From the NCBI RefSeq assembly GCF_030209175.1, contig NZ_JARVSM010000007.1, positions 1 through 64,000 on the forward strand: a stretch of 64,000 bases of DNA, given 5' to 3'. The notes beneath the pieces were generated by a model. That model had not been told where the DNA came from. It ran no database searches and was given only the letters and a program-made list of their open reading frames with translations. Shown here piece after piece: positions 45,198 through 53,464 of this stretch (position 1 is the stretch's first letter; the number at the start of each line of letters is the position of its first letter). The stretch is from Pseudomonas sp. efr-133-TYG-5. Lineage in GTDB: Bacteria; Pseudomonadota; Gammaproteobacteria; Pseudomonadales; Pseudomonadaceae. Both the position numbers and the translations under genes were made by a program.

Positions 45198-45253
45198 AGT
45201 GCCTAACGCCCGCCACAGGCAAACCGGCTGACTCAAACAAGGAATGCATGCCC

Positions 45254-46177
45254 ATGAACCGTAACGATCTGCGCCGCGTCGACATGAACCTGCTGGTGAT
45301 TTTCGAAGCGCTGATGTTCGAAAAGAACCTGACCCGCGTCGCTGAAAAACTGTTCATGGGCCAGCCGGCGGTCAGTGCCGCGCTGGGGCGTTTGCGCGAT
45401 CTGTTCGATGACCCGTTGCTGCTGCGCAACGGTCGCGGCATGGAGCCGACCGCCCGCGCGCTGGCGATCCTGCAGGAGCTGCAACCGGCCATGGACGTGA
45501 TTTCCGGAGCGGTCAGCCGCGCCAAGGAATTCGACCCGGCCACCAGTTGCGACGTGTTCCGTATCGGCCTGTCGGACGATGCCGAGTTCGGTCTGTTCCC
45601 GCCGTTGCTGCGCCAGTTGCAGGAGGAGGCGCCGGGCATCGTCGTGGTGGTGCGCCGCGCCAACTACCTGTTGATGCCGACGTTGCTGGCCTCCGGGGAG
45701 ATCTCCGTCGGCGTCAGCTACACCACTGACCTGCCGGCCAACGCCAAGCGTAAAAAACTGCGCGACATCCCTTGCAAGGTCCTGCGTGGCGACGACCGTC
45801 CGGGGCCGCTGACCCTCGACGAATACTGCGCGCGACCGCATGCGATGGTGTCGTTCTCCGGCGACCTGAGCGGCAACATCGACGTCGACCTGGCCAAGGT
45901 CGGCCGCTCGCGCCGCGTGGTGCTCGGCGTGCCGCAATTCAGCGGTTTGCGCGCGTTGCTGGCCGGCACCGAAATGATCGCCACCGTGCCGGACTACGCC
46001 GCTTGCGCGCTGGTCGAAGGTTGCGCGCTGCGCGCCGAAGACCCGCCGTTCCCCATCGATGCCGCGCAACTGTCGATGGCATGGAGCGGAGTGCACGACA
46101 ACGACCCGGCGGAGAAGTGGCTGCGCTCGCGGATCAGCCAGTTCATGTCGGTTTCGCTGGATATTCCGCCGGCGTAA
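45254..46177 (+). CDS. LysR family transcriptional regulator (NodD/LeuO-like subgroup)
   Basis: The 307-aa regulator begins MNRNDLRRVDMNLLVIFEAL, has the helix-turn-helix NLTRVAEKLFMGQPAVSAAL, and a LysR effector domain. An ATG two codons upstream (45248) is equally in frame; AAGGA at 45239 is 4 bp from that one and 10 bp from the chosen one. It probably regulates the upstream metallo-hydrolase. Confidence 0.88.
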   Translation: MNRNDLRRVDMNLLVIFEALMFEKNLTRVAEKLFMGQPAVSAALGRLRDLFDDPLLLRNGRGMEPTARALAILQELQPAMDVISGAVSRAKEFDPATSCDVFRIGLSDDAEFGLFPPLLRQLQEEAPGIVVVVRRANYLLMPTLLASGEISVGVSYTTDLPANAKRKKLRDIPCKVLRGDDRPGPLTLDEYCARPHAMVSFSGDLSGNIDVDLAKVGRSRRVVLGVPQFSGLRALLAGTEMIATVPDYAACALVEGCALRAEDPPFPIDAAQLSMAWSGVHDNDPAEKWLRSRISQFMSVSLDIPPA

Positions 46178-46250
46178 GGCGACAGGCGCGGTCAGGCGCG
46201 TGATGGCGTCTGGTCCGTTGATGGCCGTGGTGCGTGGGCGAGCATTACTA

Positions 46251-46270
46251 CGCGCAAGCTCGCGCCTACA
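46251..46270. repeat. REP-like sequence
   Basis: CGCGCAAGCTCGCGCCTACA, the complement of the TGTAGGCGCGAGCTTGCGCG type REP common in this group, lies just after the LysR gene. A partial partner GTGGGCGAGC sits 15 bp upstream. Confidence 0.6.
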
Positions 46271-46302
46271 GGTGATCTGTGGTGCTTTCGCGCTGATGTT
46301 TA

Positions 46303-46610
46303 AAGCTGTTTAGAGTTATTTCCAGAAAGCCACACGACCTTGCGCCATTGCCTACGCGTACGCCAGAATCCGCCGGCTTGTGTGCCTGGGGGGCGGGTTT
46401 TATCGTTTGCCGGTCGCTGACGAATCAGCGATCGGGTCTCGCAGCCCGTGAATCTCTAGACGCACAACATCCTCCATGCCTGTCATGGCGGCTGTACGTG
46501 GGAGACCTTCGGGTCTGCCGGTTCTAGAGTCCCGGTCTGCGACCCGCGTATAGCTGCCACCCCTTCGTATCGCAGCGAGAGTGGCGGCTCAATGACTCTG
46601 GAGCCTCACC
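46303..46610 (+). promoter_or_regulatory. Leader of DUF6124 gene A, duplicated upstream of copy B
   Basis: This 300-bp leader is closely similar to 52222-52567, including a 47-bp identical block (46342-46388) and a TCGCTGA-CGAA-TCAGCGA hairpin (46414-46431). It holds two sites complementary to the C4-like RNA: TCGCAG (46439-46444) with CTCTAGA (46454-46460) before the RNA, and TCGCAG (46570-46575) with GACTCTGGAGCC (46594-46605) over the ribosome-binding site. Confidence 0.65.
46484..46561 (+). ncRNA. C4-like antisense RNA, copy A
   Basis: A three-way structure: outer stem GGCGGCTGTACG (46487-46498) with CGTATAGCTGCC (46547-46558); hairpin AGACC-TTCG-GGTCT (46503-46516); and a second hairpin with CCGG arms whose loop is TTCTAGAGT. 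The plan and much of the sequence match what I recall of the C4 antisense RNA of phages P1/P7. Loop bases 46520-46531 pair over 12 bp (two G-U) with 46594-46605, covering the TGGAG ribosome-binding site of the next gene. CTGCGA (46537-46542) pairs with TCGCAG (46570-46575). The same elements also pair with sites upstream of the RNA. Confidence 0.7.
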
Positions 46611-46982
46611 ATGATCAAACCCACACCCAATCCGCCAGAAGACGACGCGACGTCACCCTACGAATCCGCCAACTCGCGAAAATTCCACGAAGCCGCCGAG
46701 CGCGCCCTCGATCACTACCTCAAGCCGTCCACCCCCACCGATCCGCCACGCGACCCCGGCACGATGTACCTCATCGATCCGAACACCGGCAGCGAAGAAG
46801 TGCTGGCCAACGTCTGCGAAACCCTGGCCTCGGCCAAGGCCATCGCCCATGAATTCGCCGGCCTGCTGCCCACCCCGGAGCGCACTGCGCTGCTGGGTAT
46901 TGCACAGCTGATCATGCTCAGTGAACTGGGCGTGAATCGGGTGCTGGATAACTTTGAGGTGGCGGCGTACTCGACTCCCTGA
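46611..46982 (+). CDS. DUF6124 protein, copy A
   Basis: The 123-aa protein begins MIKPTPNPPEDDATSPYESA. It has an extended N-terminus, then a helical core (SEEVLANVCETLASAKAIAH...RTALLGIAQLIMLSELGVNRVL). It fits DUF6124, a Pseudomonas family of unknown function often present in several copies. Its ribosome-binding site CTGGAG is fully covered by complementarity to the upstream C4-like RNA. A near-identical, frameshifted copy lies at 52568. Confidence 0.85.
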   Translation: MIKPTPNPPEDDATSPYESANSRKFHEAAERALDHYLKPSTPTDPPRDPGTMYLIDPNTGSEEVLANVCETLASAKAIAHEFAGLLPTPERTALLGIAQLIMLSELGVNRVLDNFEVAAYSTP

Positions 46983-47008
46983 AGCCTGCCATTGCACCGC
47001 TGCCACTC

Positions 47009-47038
47009 GTCGCTACTGTCAGAGTTGACAGTAGCGAC
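47009..47038. repeat. 30-bp perfect palindrome, copy 1
   Basis: GTCGCTACTGTCA, a 4-nt centre GAGT, and the exact complement TGACAGTAGCGAC. It lies 111 bp before the ATG at 47120. The same palindrome and flanking leader recur before the next two genes. Confidence 0.85.
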
Positions 47039-47119
47039 CCCGCCGCCAATTGGCGTTCGATAGCGCAAACCCGCCGTGTCTTCCGACAGATTCGGGTGAC
47101 CTTGTGAAGGAGCGCTTGC

Positions 47120-49276
47120 ATGAAATCCCAAGACCCCCAGTTCAGTTTTTTCTCCACGTTGCGCGGCGTTGCAATTACCAACCCGGGCGTTGCACCCGCC
47201 GAGGGGATCGAGTTCGGCGTCGACGGGCCGGCCGGGGATTCGCTGGAGGTCACCGACAATGGCAGCGTCATCAGTCCGGCCAACAGCAAATTCAACAGCA
47301 GCGGCCGGTATCTGCAAAGCAGGGAGAACCTGACGCTCGGCGGGCATACCTACGGCGTGCGCCGCAATGCCAGCCTGCCGCTGACCGATCACTGGAGGCT
47401 GACCGTAAATGCGAGCGGCCCGCTGAGCATTGATCAGCGGCCCATGCGTCTGGATGGGGTGATGGTCAGGAGTTACCTCTGCATCTACCCCAATGGAATC
47501 GACGCTGTCGGAAATACCGAAGTACGAACAGCCTCCGGCGGCCAGCCTCCCTATACCTACAGTTCCAACAGCGGTATTGCCGTCGTGGATGCCAACGGCA
47601 AGGTCACGGGGATGGGCAACGGCTCGGCCACGATCACGGTCACCGACGCTCTGGGCGTCCAGGTCGAATACATTGTGTTGATTACCAACGTTTACGGCAT
47701 GTGGGCGTATCACACGGGCTACCCGTTTACTTATGCCAATTACCAGACTCATCAAAATAAGGTGGGCTACATCGGCCTGACGCCTGCCCTTCGCGCGGTC
47801 CTGCAGCGTTGCTATCGGCAGCCGTGGTTTGAGTTGAGCTCTGTATACCCCACTGCCTGGACGGGTGCCGTGGCGGGGGAGGTCTTCAACTATCCCTCCG
47901 GCAGCTTCTCCACGGCTGACCTGAATTCAAGTCAAAGTTACGGCCTGGGCTTTTACCTGTATCCCGCCGTCATCAATGGCGCTTCGCTTCTATCCGATGG
48001 CAAGGACGACGCAATGGTCATCGCGCCACCGCCGAGCCAGGCCGGGTTGGGATTCGATGTCACCCGTCCAGTGCTCCTCCCGGTGATTGCCGACCAGTCC
48101 GGCAGTGGCGCGCTGGCCATGACCACCCAGAACCCGCAGATCGAGATCGTCACCAGTCACCCCGGGGGGACCGAGATTAAATCCGGCGACAGCACGACCT
48201 CCAAGGCAATCGAAATGGTCGGCAGCGGCACGCCGTACGCGCTCTACGTGATCACCGACAACGGCGATATGGTGGCCAGTGGCGAATACAACGGCAGCGG
48301 CCGGTTCATCAATCGTTTCGACAATCTGCAAATCCGCGAGCACCTTTATGAGCTGCGCGCGAACGCCAGCCTGCCGCCGACGTCCGTGTGGAAAGTGATT
48401 GTGCTGTCGGCTGATGGGCTGAGCATCGACTCGCTCAAGGGGCTGGTCAGTGGTGTGGAGATAGGCGAGGGCAGCAGCACCAGCGAATTGCTGTTTGCGC
48501 TGACCGGGCATGCTCGCGCGAATGCGACCGTTGACCTCTACGACAATGGAACTCGGGTGGCAGGGCCTATTGCAGTAGGGCCAACCGGCGAGTGGAGCTA
48601 TAACACCGGACAACAGGCACAGGGGGCTCACAGTTATACGGTACGAGGCAATTATGATTCAGGCCCTGAGTCCACGCCGCCACGGACGCTGACGATCGCC
48701 TCGTTTTTGACCATCGACACCTCATTGCTTGTGCTCAATGGCGTGATGCTTCGCACCGGTTACTCTCCGAATCTCAATGGCGTCGATGCGCCGGGTAACA
48801 CCGCTGTACGAAGACCTACCGGGGGTGTTGAACCGTATATCTTCAGGTCATCTGCTGCGCAGATTGCCAGTGTGGACAACATGGGAAAGGTGACGGGCAT
48901 GAATAATGGTACAGCCACCATTACGGTCTCCGATCAAACGGGGGCCAATGTCAGCTATGACGTCATTGTGTCGAATGTTTATGACCTAACGATCTTTCAC
49001 TTCGTCGATATGCCCTACCCCAGATATGCGCAATTTCTGCTTCAAAATAATTGGATCGGAATGACGCCGCAGATTCGTGAAGTATTGGGGCGTTGTTTTA
49101 ACCATCCGTATTTCACATGGACTGTACAACCGAATCCACGCGGCAACATCGCCTGGACAGGACCGACTAGCGGGAACTATGGCGAGGCGTACAGCATCAC
49201 TACGCATTCTTTTTCCTGGACGGATCAGATCGTCAATCATCCTCTGAATGGATTGGGCTTTTTCTTGAAAAAATAA
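47120..49276 (+). CDS. Mosaic Ig-like repeat protein
   Basis: The 718-aa protein has no signal peptide or membrane segment. It contains an N-terminal beta module, an Ig-like/Big2 module ending GKVTGMGNGSATITVTDA, and a Trp/Tyr-rich module. From residue 334 (MTTQNPQIEIVTSHPGG) a second set repeats the order: beta module, a linker domain with a NATVDLYDNGTRVAGP Ig segment, another Big2 (GKVTGMNNGTATITVSDQ), and a final Trp-rich module. The internal Met at 334 corresponds to the start codon of the gene at 50877 and has no ribosome-binding site here, so the gene looks like a fusion of two family members. GAAGGAG precedes the start. Function is unknown; such Ig arrays often serve adhesion or binding. 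Confidence 0.8.
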   Translation: MKSQDPQFSFFSTLRGVAITNPGVAPAEGIEFGVDGPAGDSLEVTDNGSVISPANSKFNSSGRYLQSRENLTLGGHTYGVRRNASLPLTDHWRLTVNASGPLSIDQRPMRLDGVMVRSYLCIYPNGIDAVGNTEVRTASGGQPPYTYSSNSGIAVVDANGKVTGMGNGSATITVTDALGVQVEYIVLITNVYGMWAYHTGYPFTYANYQTHQNKVGYIGLTPALRAVLQRCYRQPWFELSSVYPTAWTGAVAGEVFNYPSGSFSTADLNSSQSYGLGFYLYPAVINGASLLSDGKDDAMVIAPPPSQAGLGFDVTRPVLLPVIADQSGSGALAMTTQNPQIEIVTSHPGGTEIKSGDSTTSKAIEMVGSGTPYALYVITDNGDMVASGEYNGSGRFINRFDNLQIREHLYELRANASLPPTSVWKVIVLSADGLSIDSLKGLVSGVEIGEGSSTSELLFALTGHARANATVDLYDNGTRVAGPIAVGPTGEWSYNTGQQAQGAHSYTVRGNYDSGPESTPPRTLTIASFLTIDTSLLVLNGVMLRTGYSPNLNGVDAPGNTAVRRPTGGVEPYIFRSSAAQIASVDNMGKVTGMNNGTATITVSDQTGANVSYDVIVSNVYDLTIFHFVDMPYPRYAQFLLQNNWIGMTPQIREVLGRCFNHPYFTWTVQPNPRGNIAWTGPTSGNYGEAYSITTHSFSWTDQIVNHPLNGLGFFLKK

Positions 49277-49291
49277 CGTGCACTGCCACTC

Positions 49292-49321
49292 GTCGCTACT
49301 GTCAGAGTTGACAGTAGCGAC
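49292..49321. repeat. 30-bp perfect palindrome, copy 2
   Basis: Identical to copy 1 in both arms and centre, 112 bp before the ATG at 49404. The following leader (TTCGATAGCGCAAA and GGTGACCTTGTGAAGGAGCG) is also nearly identical to copy 1. Confidence 0.85.
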
Positions 49322-49403
49322 CCCTCCGCCAATTGGCGTTCGATAGCGCAAATCCGCTGTGTCTTCCGGCAGAACCGGGTGACCTTGTGAAGGAGCGCTC
49401 ACC

Positions 49404-50693
49404 ATGAACCCCAAGTCCTCAGCCATTCGTTTCTGCACAAGCCATCCGGGCGGAACGCCCATTGAGTATGGCGGTGTCACGACAGCCACTGCTGTCGAGC
49501 TTGGCGCTTTCGGTGCCGACGGTGCGCCCTACGCGCTGTTCCATAATGGCATTTTCAAGCGCAAGGACACCTTCAACAGCAGTGGCGCATTCGTTGAGCG
49601 TTTCCCCAACCTGGCGCCCGGACCGCACCAGTTCGAGCTGCGCGAGGATGAGAACGGGCCGACGATTTCCGATTGGCGGCTGACGGTGCAAGCCATGCTC
49701 AACCCGCCGCAGATCGACGAGGCCGAGGCCAACAACAGCGTCCTCGACGTCGCCGCGCTGGGCAGCCGTGACGCCAACCTGCGCGCGTTGACCTGGCCGG
49801 GCATCGACGTCGGGCAACAGGTCTGGCTGACGCTGACCGGGCAGAAGGCCGATGGCAGTGTGCACAGCCTCAAGTTCTGGATCGGTGGCACGCACAAGGT
49901 CAACGCCACGTGGATCAGCCAGGGCTACTGGATCAAACCGCTGAGCAACGCCTTTCTGGCAGAGCTGGGCCCGGGCACCACGCTGACGCTGCTGTTCAAG
50001 GTGTCGATGGACAAAAGCGGCGAGGAGAGCACGGCCACGGTGTTCCCGGAGCAGGTCTACACCATCAGGGCGGCGGGCCCGGCGCTGGTTATCGACACGT
50101 CGACGATGCAGCTCGATGGTTTGGCAGTGTTTTCGCCCTATGGCTGGGCCGACAGCGGTGTGGATTTTGTCGGCAATACCCAGGTTCGGCGCCCCTCCAC
50201 CGGCACCGAGCCGTACACCTTCGCATCGGAAAACACTGCGATTGCGGCGGTCGACTCAACAGGCAAGGTCTCCGGCAGAGCCAACGGCAGTACGCGCATC
50301 AACGTCACGGATGCGACCGGGGCCACGGCCAGCTATCCGGTCACCGTCAGCCAGGTGTTCGAGCTGGTGCACAACGGTGCGACGGTTTCGGTCGGCGCCG
50401 CCGTCACCTGGGCCGCCTCCATCGGCGGGGCGCCGCTGACGGCGGCGATCTGGAACGTCATGGTGCGCAAGTATCCCAATTACCCGAGTTACTGCCCGCT
50501 GTTCTACAGCGTCAGCAACATCATCAGTTGGGCGAAGGGATGGGGCTGGTGGTCCTGTCAGCCGCAGGGCAGCGGCCAGGAAATCGCCGGTTATGCGCAG
50601 AGCAGCCACGGCGGCAGTCAGGGCCCCGGGCTCTATGCCCAGGTGGGAGCCAGCGCCGCGACCGCGATGTGTGTGCGGCCGCTGAATGGATGA
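49404..50693 (+). CDS. Ig-like domain protein of the same mosaic family
   Basis: The 429-aa protein has a short N-terminal beta module related to its neighbours (CTSHPGGTPIEYGGVTTATA), a second beta module (LRALTWPGIDVGQQVWLTL), and a Big2-type Ig module (VGNTQVRRPSTGTEPYTF...GKVSGRANGSTRINVTDA). The C-terminal Trp/Gly-rich module contains Cys residues. No signal peptide is visible. It carries the same leader and palindrome as the genes on both sides, so it is probably co-regulated with them. Confidence 0.8.
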   Translation: MNPKSSAIRFCTSHPGGTPIEYGGVTTATAVELGAFGADGAPYALFHNGIFKRKDTFNSSGAFVERFPNLAPGPHQFELREDENGPTISDWRLTVQAMLNPPQIDEAEANNSVLDVAALGSRDANLRALTWPGIDVGQQVWLTLTGQKADGSVHSLKFWIGGTHKVNATWISQGYWIKPLSNAFLAELGPGTTLTLLFKVSMDKSGEESTATVFPEQVYTIRAAGPALVIDTSTMQLDGLAVFSPYGWADSGVDFVGNTQVRRPSTGTEPYTFASENTAIAAVDSTGKVSGRANGSTRINVTDATGATASYPVTVSQVFELVHNGATVSVGAAVTWAASIGGAPLTAAIWNVMVRKYPNYPSYCPLFYSVSNIISWAKGWGWWSCQPQGSGQEIAGYAQSSHGGSQGPGLYAQVGASAATAMCVRPLNG

Positions 50694-50761
50694 GCGTTGC
50701 CTGGCAATAAATGACGCACTGAACGCGGTTTGCCTGATCCTCGAATCCGAGCCTGCCACTC

Positions 50762-50791
50762 GTCGCTACTGTCAGAGTTGACAGTAGCGAC
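50762..50791. repeat. 30-bp perfect palindrome, copy 3
   Basis: Identical 30-bp palindrome (extended by one pair on each side here), 115 bp before the ATG at 50877. The rest of the leader is more diverged than in copies 1 and 2, while the palindrome and TTCGATAGC are unchanged. Confidence 0.85.
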
Positions 50792-50876
50792 GCCTCACGC
50801 GGTTGATGTTCGATAGCACTTATACCCGCTGCACCTTCAGGCAGAACCGGGTGACCCTTCCGAAGGAGCGCTTGCC

Positions 50877-52163
50877 ATGACCACCCAGAACCCGCAAATC
50901 GAGATCGTCACCAGTCACCCCGGGGGGACCGTGATTAAATCCGGCGACACCACGACCTCCAAGGCAATCGAAATGGTCGGCAGCGGCACGCCGCACGCGC
51001 TCTACGTGATCACCGACAACGGCGAGGAGGTGGCCAGTGGCGAATACAACGGCAGTGGCCGGTTCATCAATCGTTTCGACAATCTGGAAATCCGTGAGCA
51101 CCTCTATGAGCTGCGTGAGAATGCCAGCCTGCCGCCGACGTCAGTGTGGAAAGTTTACGTAGCAGCGGCCGGCGGACCGCTCGGGCCAATTCCGGTGAGC
51201 CCTACGCCCTATGGAATCTGCTTGAGTCCTGATGGAAATCGAGCCTTTGTCTGCGGATTCAACTCGGTGCAGGTGATCGATACGACATCCTCCACATTGA
51301 TTGATCAAATCCCGGTTCCGCTGAAGGAAGTTTCCTGGGAAATGGCCATCAGTCCGGATGGTGCGCGAGGCTATGTCTGCAGTGCTGCGGGTGCACTCAC
51401 GGTGATCGATCTAGTGAATTCCAGATACATCACCGATATACCTTTGCAGTCCCTCTTGATCGGCATCGTGTTGAGTGCGGATGGTGCGAAAGCGTTTGTC
51501 ACGACTTGGGGCGGCAATACTGTAGTGGTCGTTGATACGGCAAGTCTGCAAGCGATCAAAACCATTGCGGTGGGTCGAAATCCCCGGGGGATCGATATCA
51601 GTCCGGATGGCACACAGATTTACGTTGCCAATTGGAATAACGGAGGTTTTGACGGCTCGATCTCGGTCATCGATATCCGCACACTTGCAGTTACCAAAAC
51701 ATTCGCCCTGCGAATCCCGGCCTATGGTGTTGCGGTCACTCCGGATGGCCGTAGCCTCTACGTCTGCGGTGCCGATGGTACGCAAGGAGCGGTCGTGCAG
51801 ATCGATGCGAACAGCGGTCAGTTGCTCAGGGATATTCCTGTACTGGGTAACCCAAGAGGAGTAATCGTCAATCATGGCGGTACCCAGGTCTTGTGCTGCA
51901 ACGAGTCACCGCAGATGGTATCGGTGATCGACACCGCGTCGGGAACCGTCAGCAAACTGATACCGGTAGGTAAATCCCCTTTGGAGATCAAAATCAGCGC
52001 GGATGACTCTCGCGCCTTTGTCGTCTGCGCCAATGATCCTTCAGTCTTCGTCATCTCACTACTTCCAGGTGCGTCCGGTATCGACGCAAGTGACCTACAA
52101 GCTTCGGGCATTTTGAATGCCAGCCCCCAACCCAGGACGCCGCTGCCGGGCGATGCTTATTGA
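50877..52163 (+). CDS. Beta-propeller (YVTN-like) protein of the mosaic family
   Basis: The 428-aa protein starts with the MTTQNPQIEIVTSHPGG beta module (about 95 residues), almost identical to residues 334-428 of the 718-aa gene. Six or seven blades follow, with the YVTN pattern (ISPDGTQIYVANW, SVIDIRTLAVTKTF, VTPDGRSLYVCG, VIDTASGTVSKLIPVGKSP). No signal peptide is seen. The same N-terminal module has thus been joined to different C-terminal domains. AAGGAG precedes the start. Confidence 0.82.
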   Translation: MTTQNPQIEIVTSHPGGTVIKSGDTTTSKAIEMVGSGTPHALYVITDNGEEVASGEYNGSGRFINRFDNLEIREHLYELRENASLPPTSVWKVYVAAAGGPLGPIPVSPTPYGICLSPDGNRAFVCGFNSVQVIDTTSSTLIDQIPVPLKEVSWEMAISPDGARGYVCSAAGALTVIDLVNSRYITDIPLQSLLIGIVLSADGAKAFVTTWGGNTVVVVDTASLQAIKTIAVGRNPRGIDISPDGTQIYVANWNNGGFDGSISVIDIRTLAVTKTFALRIPAYGVAVTPDGRSLYVCGADGTQGAVVQIDANSGQLLRDIPVLGNPRGVIVNHGGTQVLCCNESPQMVSVIDTASGTVSKLIPVGKSPLEIKISADDSRAFVVCANDPSVFVISLLPGASGIDASDLQASGILNASPQPRTPLPGDAY

Positions 52164-52221
52164 TTGTCTGAGACACCGTGGGGGATCGCTCACGATCCTG
52201 TGGGGAGCGGCATGCCGGTTG

Positions 52222-52567
52222 TATCTGTTTAAGGGTGTTTAAGGTTGCTTCCGGTAACCCACGCGTCCTTGCGCCATTGCCTACGCGTACGCCAGAATCC
52301 GCCGGCTTGTGTGCCTTGGGGCCGGGTTTTATCGTTGCCGGGTCGCTGACGAATCAGCGATCGGGTTTCGCAGCCCGGCTCAATCAAGGCGTCCAACGTG
52401 CCGTTTGCTTTCAGCTCTGCTTGCTGATCGCGTTATGGCGGTTGTGCGCGGGACACCTTCGGGTGTGCCGGGTTCCTTGATTCCCGGTCTGCGAACCTGC
52501 GTACAGCTGCCACCTGATTTCGTTTCGCAGCGAACCGTGGCAGCTCCGCCAATCAAGGAGCCTCACC
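52222..52567 (+). promoter_or_regulatory. Leader of DUF6124 copy B
   Basis: Duplicate of the copy A leader, with the same TCGCTGA-CGAA-TCAGCGA hairpin (52343-52360). Its sites complementary to its own C4-like RNA are TTCGCAG (52367-52373) with AATCAAGG (52382-52389) upstream, and TTCGCAG (52524-52530) with AATCAAGGAGCC (52551-52562) over the ribosome-binding site. Confidence 0.65.
52434..52513 (+). ncRNA. C4-like antisense RNA, copy B
   Basis: Same fold as copy A: outer stem GGCGGTTGTGCG (52437-52448) with CGTACAGCTGCC (52500-52511); hairpin ACACC-TTCG-GGTGT, in which a G-C pair of copy A is replaced by C-G; and hairpin CCGGG/CCCGG whose loop contains TCCTTGATT. Bases 52471-52482 pair over 12 bp with 52551-52562 (one G-U), covering the AAGGAG ribosome-binding site. 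CTGCGAA (52489-52495) pairs with TTCGCAG (52524-52530). Loop and target have both changed relative to copy A while staying complementary. Confidence 0.7.
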
Positions 52568-52940
52568 ATGATCAAACCCACACCCAACCCGCCAGTAGAC
52601 GACGCGACGTCCCCGTACGAATCCGCCAACTCGCGAAAATTCCACGAGGCCGCCGAGCGCGCCCTCGATCATTACCTCAAGCCGTCCACCCCCGCCGATT
52701 CGCCACGCAAACCCGGCACGATGTACCTCATCGATCCGAACACCGGCAGCGAAGAAGTGCTGGCCAACGTCTGCGAAACCCTGGCCTCGGCCAAGGCCAT
52801 CGCCCATGAATTCGCCGGCCTGCTGCCCACCCCCGGAGCGCACCGCGCTGCTGGGCATTGCACAGCTGATCATGCTCAGTGAATTGGGCGTCAACCGGGT
52901 GCTGGATAATTTTGAAGTGGCGGCGTACTCGACGCCCTGA
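52568..52940 (+). pseudogene. DUF6124 protein, copy B, frameshifted
   Basis: The first roughly 88 codons match copy A almost exactly (MIKPTPNPPVDDATSPYESA...). A run of five C at 52830-52834, where copy A has four, then shifts the frame and the reading ends early at 52882. Restoring the frame gives the full copy A ending (ELGVNRVLDNFEVAAYSTP) with stop at 52938-52940. It is a recent inactivation, a phase-variable C tract, or a sequencing error. Confidence 0.75.
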
Positions 52941-53047
52941 AGCCTGCCATTGCAGGCGCTCCTGCGCCATCAAGAGAGCACACCCATCCAATTTCCCCTT
53001 GCTCAATCGTTGCACCATGCCTGCAACGATTGATCAAGGGTGAGGCC

Positions 53048-53464
53048 ATGCACGCGGCACAACGCAATGAATGGGCGCAAGACCTCGGCTTGCTGTTCCT
53101 GCGGGTTAGCGGCGGGCTGTTTCTGCTGGGCGTTCACGGCTTGCCCAAGCTGCTGGATTTCAGCGCGCAGCTGCAATTGATCGAAGACCCGTTTCATCTC
53201 GGCGCGCGCCTGACCCTGAGCCTGGCGATCTTCGCCGAAGTCCTCTGTCCACTGCTGATCGTCGCCGGCGTACTGGTGAGATTGGCCTGCTTGCCTATTC
53301 TGTTTGTGCTGCTGGTGGCGCTGCTGATCGTGCATCCGCAATGGAGTGTGGCCGAAGGGCAGTTCGGCTGGTTGCTGTTGATCCTGTTTACCACTGTGTT
53401 CATCGCCGGGCCGGGACGGCTCGCGCTCAATGTTCGTCTGCCCGGAGTGTTGCGTTATGCCTGA
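53048..53464 (+). CDS. DoxX family membrane protein
   Basis: The 138-aa protein has four predicted helices, starting LGLLFLRVSGGLFLLGVHGL with the DoxX Arg-Gly pattern and a following LPKLLDF. DoxX proteins are small inner-membrane proteins linked to redox functions. The start follows AAGGGTGAGG. Its end overlaps the next gene by 8 bp. It is the first gene of a four-gene unit (53048-56663). Confidence 0.85.
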   Translation: MHAAQRNEWAQDLGLLFLRVSGGLFLLGVHGLPKLLDFSAQLQLIEDPFHLGARLTLSLAIFAEVLCPLLIVAGVLVRLACLPILFVLLVALLIVHPQWSVAEGQFGWLLLILFTTVFIAGPGRLALNVRLPGVLRYA

